From the NCBI RefSeq assembly GCF_014898055.3, contig NW_023603184.1:151470149-151534148 (forward strand): DNA of 64,000 nucleotides, read 5' to 3'. Source of the DNA: Talpa occidentalis. Its lineage: Eukaryota > Chordata > Mammalia > Eulipotyphla > Talpidae. Within the stretch, counting starts at the first letter, position 1. Each line of letters begins with the position of its first letter. Below the pieces are notes generated by a model, which saw only the letters and a program-made list of their open reading frames with translations, had not been told where the DNA came from and did no database searches. Below, in pieces: positions 1-64,000 of the stretch. The translations under genes and the position numbers were made by a program.

Positions 1-2
1 GC

Positions 3-4291
<4,289 letters not shown>

Positions 4292-4333
4292 TCAGCAGAG
4301 CAGGACTCGGCGGCAGGGGCCCAGCCCCGCGGC

Positions 4334-4341
4334 TTAAATAG
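4334..4341 (-). promoter_or_regulatory. TATA-like box of MAB21L4
   Basis: CTATTTAAG on the minus strand, about 85 bases upstream of the MAB21L4 start codon. This spacing allows a transcription start near 4310 and a short 5' UTR. Confidence 0.6.
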
Positions 4342-4366
4342 CTGAGCCGCCGCCTTTGAAGAGAAG

Positions 4367-4373
4367 TGAGTCA
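4367..4373. promoter_or_regulatory. AP-1 consensus site upstream of MAB21L4
   Basis: A perfect TGAGTCA about 26 bases upstream of the TATA-like box. AP-1 is a major regulator of keratinocyte and other squamous genes, so the position is plausible for this gene. Binding is not shown by sequence alone. Confidence 0.55.
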
Positions 4374-7300
4374 GCGCCCCGCGATTAAGAATGTCGCCGG
4401 GGCAGGAGGCGGCTCCGCGGCCACGCCCGCCCCCCACCGCTGCAGTCCCCCCACCCCGTATCCCCACTCCAGGCATTGGGGGGGCAGCCATGGTTCTGAA
4501 AAGAGGAACCGCCCCCTCCAGACGGGGAGGGGCCTGCGCTGGGGGCGCCTTTGCCCGCCCCTGGGCGGGGCTGGGTGTCCCCTGCCCCCCACCCGGCCCA
4601 GCCTGCCTGGGACCAGCCCCTGCACCTGGGCCTGGAGCTGCCTGGGGGCCTGGTCCCGGAGGCCCCGCCATCCACACCCTGGCCCAGAGCCGCCTCCCAC
4701 CCGGCCGCAGGACCTGGGGGTGCCGGGGGTGGGGTGGGGGGCGTGCAGGGGTGCTTGGCCGGGAAGTCAGCTCCCAGCAGCCCAAGTGCAGCCCCGGGCA
4801 CCCCAACGCAGGGGCCCCAACATCCGGGAGCTGCCCCACCCCAGGCGGCAGGCAGCACTCAGGGCTCAAGCCAGGAGCTTGGCAGCAGGCAGGGGCAGCT
4901 CTCCAAGCCCCCTTGGGCTCACTGCCTCAAGGCCTCATTTTCCGCTCTCAGAGCCGGCCTGGGCTGCCTGAGCTGGCCCCGCCCCCGCCCCCACTGCCTC
5001 TCTGAGGCCCTGGCCTCCAGGGCACACTACCTGGGGGCATTGCCTGGGCCAGAGGCCCTGCAGCCCTGCCGCTGGGCCCCAGGGGCCGCTGGACTGGGAC
5101 TTGCAGGAACCCTGCACTGCCCGAGTCCACAGGAGGCCGGGCCACCTGGCCACCCCGGGGGCCCATCCAAGATCTGTTCTCCCACCCCAACCCTGAGTAA
5201 CGTCCTCTGCCCAGGGCACCTCTGCTGTTGCCACATGTCTCCTCCCTCCCCTGGACTGTCCAGGGGGAAGCCTAAAGTGCGCGCCACAGCCTCCTCACCC
5301 GCCAGTGCTGCCTGCTGGGACAGGAGCTTCCCGCGCCCCAGAGGCCCAGCCCACATGGGCGCTCGGGCCCTCTCCATCCCCCGAGAGCTCTGCGGCTGGC
5401 ACGGTGGCCTCCTCAGTGTGTCCCACGGCGGGTAAGGGCCGCCCTATGCTAACTGGGCCAGGAAGCTGGGCAGGAGCTGCCTGGACCTGGAGTCAGCCAG
5501 AGCCAGGGCAGCACATGCCTGAGGGGGCTACAGTGCCCGGGACTAGCACCCCACAGACCCCCAGCGGACCCCAGAGACCGGGACTGGCACCCCACAGACC
5601 CCACTGGGGGACCTCAGCACCCGGGACCAGCACCCCGTGGACCCCTGGAGGGCCCTAGTCCCCCCCCCCGAGGACCCTGGGGGGACCCAGCACCCGGGAC
5701 CAGCAACCTGGGTGGCGCCACAGGTCCCTGGGGCAGTGCAGAGAGCAGGATGGGGGCCAAGAGGGGTGGGCGCGGACAGCCTGGTCTTGTCAGCTGGCCC
5801 CACTGGTTGCCTGCCCAGCGGTCAGTACCTATGCGCTGTGCTGGGCGAGCTGGCCTCATGCAGGAAGTGTGAGGGCACCCTGGTCTGTGCGTGCGCCTGG
5901 CTGCTCCGTGACCCGTCCCACGCCCGCCCGGCCACTCCCTGACCTGTCCTCACACCCACCCGGCAGCTCCGTGGCCATCCCCACACACCAGGGGCTTAAA
6001 ACAGCACAGGTTCCTCCTGTGGGGCCAGAGCATGAGGCCAAGGAGGGGCAGGCCGCTCCCCAGGGCTCTAGTGTCCACCTTCTGGCCTGGCCCGTCTGTT
6101 CACGGTGTCCTCACGCCCCGCTCCCGGCGACTGTGTCACGGCCCTCTGCCTCCTCAGCAGGAAGGAGGCGGCATCTGGGGCCACCAGACCTCTCGACTCT
6201 CAGCTCCATCTCCCTCCTCCACCCCGCAGGGCGGCCCCGGCCCACAGGCCCAACTCCGGACACGTGGGCCTTGCTGGTCCCTGCCCGCCGGGCTCACCAG
6301 GCCCTCCCAGAGTGCAAGGCCTCCAGCTCCTCGCCAGTGCTCAGACCCCACTACCTCCGGGGAGCCGGCGGAGGCCGGCCTGGACCCGTGGGTCCCCAAA
6401 GGACAGGCCCCTTCGTCCACACTGTGGCAGCCTCCCTCTCCAGGACGCTGTGCCGGCCACACCGGCTGCCCCAGCTCCCCCGGCCTTTATACTCTACGGC
6501 GGACATGGCAGTTCAGGCCGGTGGAGGGGCCGCCCCAGCAGGGTCCCCTCTGCAGGCCGCTGTCCTGGGCAGCAGAGCCGAAGGCCCATGGCCCCGGTGG
6601 GTCTCAGGTGAAGCGGCAATGTCCATGGGCTGTACAAGCCTGGGGCCCGGGCCCCCATGGGCAGCTGGCCACAGCCTGATGCTGCTGCGGCGCCGGCCGA
6701 GGCAGGACACCTGGAAGGGTCAGCCTAGCCTGACCTCACGGCCAGGGCCAGAGGGGCTGGGCCTGTAGGAGCTCGTGCTTGTTTGCTCAGACTCACACCC
6801 ACAAGGGCCAGAGGGCAACGGCCTCTGAGGTGGCTTCAGCCCTGGAGGCCTGCGGGGGCCGGGCTGGGGGTCGCTGCGGGGCCGGGCAGTCACCTCCCTT
6901 CCTCTCCTGCCCCTCACCTGCTGGGAACCCAGGGCCCTCACCTGTCCGTGTAGGGTTGGGCAGGTGCACAGTCCTGAAGACTCCCCGGGCGGCCATGAGT
7001 CACCCCGCCGCCTCCCCGACCCCTGGGGCAGCCCCTGCACAGAGGAGCACAAGGTGGGGCCCACCCAGGAGACCCCAGGACGAGCCCAGCCCCAGCCCCT
7101 CCCAGGCCGGCGGGTATCAGGCCTCTGGGCGGTCGTCCAGGAGCCGGGTGGACTGGCTGGCCTTGTTGCCCCACGTGCGCCCCAGGCCGCTCCCGACACA
7201 GGCTGTGCTGTGTCCCGGGAGCCGTCGCAGCCGCAGCCCACGCGGGCGCCGACACCCCCAGCAGAGCCCGTCCTGCGCTGGCCTGGGCACCGCCGCAGCT

Positions 7301-7665
7301 CCGGCAGTGTCCAGCCATGCGCTCTCGTCCAGACGAGACGGCCTCCGGCCGCGGGGGTGGCCCAGACCAGACGGGGAGCCGTCAGATCCCGGAGCCGGCT
7401 GGGCGGCCACCGCCTCCGCAGGCCCCACCCTCCCCCATCGGGCTGAGCCACAGCCCCCGGGGCAAGATCCGGACACCTGAGTCCAGAAGGCTCTTCCAGT
7501 GCGCACCAGCCAGGGGCCTTCCAGGCCTCAGTTTACCCATCTGCCTCACGGGGGCAGCGGCACCGGCCCTGGGGGACGCTGCAGGGGCCAGCGCAGGTGG
7601 GCCAGGCCAGGTCCGGGTGTGGCTGCTCCCTCCTGGCGGCTCCAGGACTCCGGGAAACAGCCTTG
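4374..7665. other. Intergenic space between divergent MAB21L4 and CROCC2
   Basis: About 3.3 kb of GC-rich sequence with a short tandem repeat at 5528-5705. Nothing in it looks like a coding exon. One forkhead-consensus TGTTTGC lies at 6780-6786. Confidence 0.6.
5528..5705. repeat. Imperfect minisatellite, about 45-bp unit
   Basis: About four diverged copies sharing CCCGGGACCAGCACCCC and a following CAGACCCC- or GGACCCC-type stretch. It lies in the intergenic space and does not touch an exon. Confidence 0.6.
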
Positions 7666-7780
7666 GGCAACAGCCGTCCTTGTCTCCATGGCAACAGCGT
7701 TCCTCAGTCCCCGCGGCAACAGCGCCCGCACTCCCTTTTCCAGGGAAACCAGCCCTCAGCGTCCCGGTTACCACAGCAAC
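7666..7780 (+). promoter_or_regulatory. RFX X-box cluster, CROCC2 promoter
   Basis: RFX factors bind GTNRCC(N0-3)RGYAAC and switch on ciliary genes. A perfect match, GTTACC-AC-AGCAAC, is at 7767-7780, 107 bases before the CROCC2 start codon. GTCTCC-AT-GGCAAC at 7682-7695 and GTCCCC-GC-GGCAAC at 7707-7720 each have one mismatch in the left half. A right half-site GGCAAC is at 7666-7671. Three 2-base-spaced sites in one orientation within 100 bases, directly upstream of a rootletin paralogue, make an RFX-driven promoter likely. A forkhead-consensus TGTTTGC follows at 7791-7797. Confidence 0.75.
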
Positions 7781-7886
7781 TCTTGGGTTCTGTTTGCTCC
7801 GAGGTCCTCACCCCAAGGGGCAGCTGGGTGCCGCTGGCCAGAGCAGGTGTGTGCAGCCAGCCGGCTCTCCCAGGGCCCCGGTGGCC

Positions 7887-34725
<26,839 letters not shown>

Positions 34726-35965
34726 GGCTGCAGCAGGGTGTCACCTCCCCTGCTGACCAGAGTTCCTCAGGACCTCAGCCACTCAAGGTCACCCCTCCCA
34801 ACTCCCAGCCCCAGGGAGCGGGGCTCTGCCCTCCCCCGCTGCCTGGCCTGGGCCTCGGCATCTGCTTTGGACGCGGCAAGCTGGCCAGACCCCAGTGGCC
34901 AGGCTGCACCTTGCGTCCTCTGCCCTGTGAGCTCAGGGGATCACTTGGGGACATTCCTGGCCAACAGGAATCAGAAACGTACCCCATACGCCCAGTGCCA
35001 CCCCACACCCGAGAAGGCCTCTGTGTCCAGGAGCGACAGGCCTATGGGGGCAGGTGGTGGACAAGACTCAGCAGCAGTCCCCAGACCTTGCTGGCCCTGG
35101 GGGTCAGAGCCCCTGGTCACAGCCGAGCCCTGGCCTGGGCACCCGTGGGGCTGGCCCTCGGTGGCCGGCGGGTGCCCTGGTGGCTCGTCTCCTGCCACTT
35201 CAACAGCTGCTTCCCGGTAGTGGCTTTAGGGTATCAGGGCTCCCGCACAGCCCCTGGGCCCCATCCCACACTCCAGGACCCCAGCTGGGGGCAGGCGGCC
35301 ATGCTGATGAGCCACCGCGTCGCGGCCATTGCAGCTGCGCCCAGGACGGGCCGGCGTCGGTGGCAAGACCTGGACTGGGCTGACCAGGAGGGGTCGGGGT
35401 GGGGAGCGGCCAGAGCCCCAGGGGAGAGAGCCGTGAGGGCCGCAGGGGGCAGCGGCGGGACCCCGCCGGAGGGGCTCTGCGGAGCGGGGGCCACTGAGAG
35501 GGCAGGATGGCCCCGGACCACCCCCCCGACCCCCTCCGGGGGCTCCTACACCCCATCCGGCAAGGACCTGCAGGCGGAGGGGGTCCCCACGGCCCTGTCC
35601 TCCGCAGCCCGAAGGCCAGGGCTCTGGGGTCACCCTGGGAGCTGCGCCCCCCGCTCGCATGGGGAGGCTGGGGAGCCGCCAGGCATGGGGGCCCTTTGCT
35701 CCTTCAACAGGAGGCTGACACTGAGGAAAAGCAGGCGTTTCTCATGGAAGTGGGGGCTGGGCCAGGCCAGGTGGGGGGGGGGGGCAGGCCAGGTGGGTGG
35801 GTGGGGGGAGGGGGAAGGGAGCAGGGGTGTGGGGTGGCCAGGCCAGAGGGCTGGGCCGGGGCTGGGGGGAGCCTGGCCCGACAGTGGGGGGGGCTGGGGG
35901 GCCGGGCGCGGCTGGGCTGACCTGCGGGCCCTGCCCCTTGCCCAGAAGCCAGCCGAGCCCCGGGG

Positions 35966-36037
35966 TGTTTCTGAAACACTAATATTTTCCCAATAATTGC
36001 AAAGAAAATTTTCAACGATGAAACTAGTAACAAAAGC
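35966..36037. promoter_or_regulatory. AT-rich island, candidate conserved element
   Basis: 72 bases with TTTCTGAAA, CTAATATTTTCCCAATAATT and AAAGAAAATTTTCAAC, flanked on both sides by GC-rich sequence. It lies 2.3 kb upstream of the SNED1 start codon. Confidence 0.35.
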
Positions 36038-36729
36038 CGCGAGGAGGCCCCGCCCCCGTGCCTGTGGGCCTGCTGGGCGCTCCGAGCTCCCCCTGCCCAC
36101 GGGGCTGTTCCAGAATGTTCTCTCGCTTGGCGTGGGGGCACCCTGGGGGCTGTCCCTGTCAGTGAAGCGGGTGGGGGGTGTCCTGGGGCGCTGGGCCCCC
36201 GTCACTCTGAGAGCGGGTGCCCGTGGAGGGCCAGGAGCTGCCCCCTTGCTGCCCCAGGGAGGGCCCGGAGGCCAGGAGACGGGGACTGCGGTGGACCTGG
36301 AGCCGGAGCCCCGCCCCGACCCAGCAGCCCCGCCTGCTCCTGACCTCTGACCCCACTGGAGGTGGAGGGTGTGCCTGGGCCTGGCTTCTGGTTGTGCCCA
36401 CACAGGGGGACCCCAGTTCTTGGGGTCCGTGGCCCCGATTGCCCCTCAGGGGCAGGGAGCGAGTCAGGGCTGCAGCCACCCCAGCAGCCCCCACCCCTGG
36501 CCGACAGGGACAGCATCTGAGCCAGGCGCAGCCCCCGGACGCAGCGAGCCTCGCCCCCGCCCCTCAGGGCACCCAGGCCGGGCGTCCAGGCGCAGGCCCT
36601 GTGGCCAGGTCCAGGCGGGCGGGCAGCGCCCTGCGGAGCGCGAGGGGCGGGGTGCTCAGGAGGGCTCTGCGGCAGGAGACAGCGCCGGCCCCGGGAGCAT
36701 TTCCTGAGAATATTTTAGCACCTCAAAAA

Positions 36730-36735
36730 AATAAA
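36730..36735 (+). other. AATAAA, possible CROCC2 poly(A) signal
   Basis: The only clear plus-strand AATAAA I noticed between the CROCC2 stop and SNED1, inside CTCAAAAAAATAAACATC. It is 2.0 kb from the stop codon, so use by CROCC2 requires a long 3' UTR. Confidence 0.3.
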
Positions 36736-37226
36736 CATCTTTGCTCCTCCTCGCCCCGCAGTGGTGTGGGGAGGTGGGGGGCATTGCGAGGCCTGGTTGG
36801 CCTGGCTCCCAGGCGGCGCACCAGCCCTGGACGGGCCCCAGCGCTCACTGGGGGAGGGCAGGGGCGCCCCCCACGCAGGGGACCCTGGTCTGGGCTAACA
36901 GCTCCCAGTTGGGGGACCAGCAGCCCTTCCCAGTGCACCTGCGAGCACCTGGGCGCTGGACGCTGGATCCCGCCCCCCCGGGTCCCCAACTTCACTGAAA
37001 TGCCTTCACTAGGGGCCCCCGACCAAGGCTCAGGGGCTGGTGCGTGTCCAGCAGGGCCCAGTTCAGCGTCCTGCTGGGCGGGCAGGCAGTGGGGCGGGGT
37101 TGGCGGGGCCGCCCCACCCGGGCGGCTTGCGCCGGGGCTCAACCTGAGCCTCCCAGGGGCTCCCTGGAGCTGGCTGAGTGTGCAAGTGTCTGCGTGTGAG
37201 CGGGTGTGACATGCGGTGGGGTGTGA

Positions 37227-63036
<25,810 letters not shown>

Positions 63037-64000
63037 GTAAGTGGGCAGGGGCCCCCGCGGCCTGGAGATGGGGGAGCAGCCGGTGGAAATGCCCCACCCT
63101 TCACAGACAGGGCGCGGCGGGGCAGCACCCCCAGCAGGTGGGCAGCGAGGGCACCTGCCTCACGCCACCTGCGCCGAGGCCTGGGCTGCTGGCCTCAGTG
63201 GGCAGGGAGGGCTGGGCCGACACCGACGCTGGCAAACAGCCCCCCAGTCCCTCTGTCCCGGCCCCGGCCCCACCATTCCCTTCGCCCTGGCCCTGCCCCC
63301 CAGTTCCTCTGCCCCGGCCCTGCCCCCCATCCCCCCAATACCCGCCGAGGCAGCTCAGTCAGTTGGTGCTTGAAAAATAGTGGCCTCGAGGTGGGGAGCT
63401 GACCGTGCGCAGTGGTGGCACCTCGCGGCTGGCGGGCACGGCCGCCCTGCGTCTGGCTCGTGGGCTGACAGTGGGCCAGTGCTCTCGGCGCGCCGCCCGG
63501 GCCATGTCCGCCGAGCACCGGGCGACGCTGCTGGGCCGCGGCGGACTCGGGGGCTGGGTGTGCGTTGGGGGGCGGGCCCAGCGGGATGTCGGCTTACCCC
63601 CAGGGCTGGAGGCGCGGCCACTCTGTCCCCCAGAAAGCAGGGCCACAGGCGTCAGGACCGGCCAGGGAGGGTCTGCCCTGCCGCTCCTCACTGCTGTCCC
63701 AGCGCCGCGTCTTGGCCCGCCGGCGGGTCTCGCCCGACCTTCAGGCCCCGCCCTGGGTCGCGGCCTGCCTGGGAAGGGCTCGGTTGGCCGGCCGGCCTCC
63801 CCCGCCCCGTCCCGGTCCCTTGGGGCGTCAAGGGGCAGAGCTCCGAGGCCCTGTCTGGCCGGCACCTGGTCCCCCCGGGTTCTCCCCGCAGGCGTCCAGC
63901 GCCGGCCTCACTCTGCCCCCACGGGCAGCCCCGCTCTGGCAGCAGCCCCTCGGGAGAGGAGGGCCCAGGGACCCCAGCAAGGCCCCTCCCGACTGGTTCC
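63037..64000. other. SNED1 intron running off the window
   Basis: No EGF exon (human CSENPCQNGGTC module) is visible. GC-rich, with a CCCCGGCCCTGCCCCC-type short repeat near 63250-63340. Confidence 0.6.

Overview
This is a mammalian genomic window, very GC-rich (my estimate about 70%), with GT-AG introns, CpG islands, many GC-rich minisatellites and almost no recognisable SINEs. Bacterial logic does not apply: the long open frames are mostly compositional, and the real coding sequence lies in about 53 short exons. I recognised three genes by comparing exon translations with remembered family members: MAB21L4 (minus strand), CROCC2 (plus) and SNED1 (plus). This is the order at human 2q37.3 (AGXT - MAB21L4 - CROCC2 - SNED1), near a chromosome end, which fits the high GC and minisatellite load. 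I cannot name the species; it is probably a placental mammal.

Layout. 1-4.4 kb: first three coding exons of MAB21L4 in reverse, with a TATA-like box and an AP-1 site upstream; later exons lie beyond base 1. 4.4-7.7 kb: head-to-head intergenic space. 7.67-7.78 kb: a cluster of RFX-type X-boxes just before the CROCC2 start codon. 7.9-34.7 kb: CROCC2, 28 exons found, all phase-compatible with no frame break (about 1474 residues, nearly all coiled coil). 34.7-38.3 kb: intergenic, with two AT-rich islands, then the SNED1 CpG island. 38.3-63.0 kb: SNED1 exons for signal peptide, NIDO, EGF-like and three FN3 domains; the last EGF and C-terminus lie beyond base 64000.

The genes share no pathway. CROCC2 is a predicted ciliary-rootlet protein and has a ciliary-type promoter. 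SNED1 is a secreted matrix glycoprotein. MAB21L4 is an epithelial MAB21-family protein.

The oddities concentrate in SNED1. Two exons each lack one base in a G or C run, which breaks the frame. Exons for two EGF modules, and for an EGF-Sushi-EGF block, are not found where human has them; the second gap is filled with minisatellites and an L1 relic whose A/T positions have largely become G/C. The third FN3 exon sits between two minisatellites, and the downstream one is built from the exon's own 3' end plus its splice donor, giving 22 copies of the donor.
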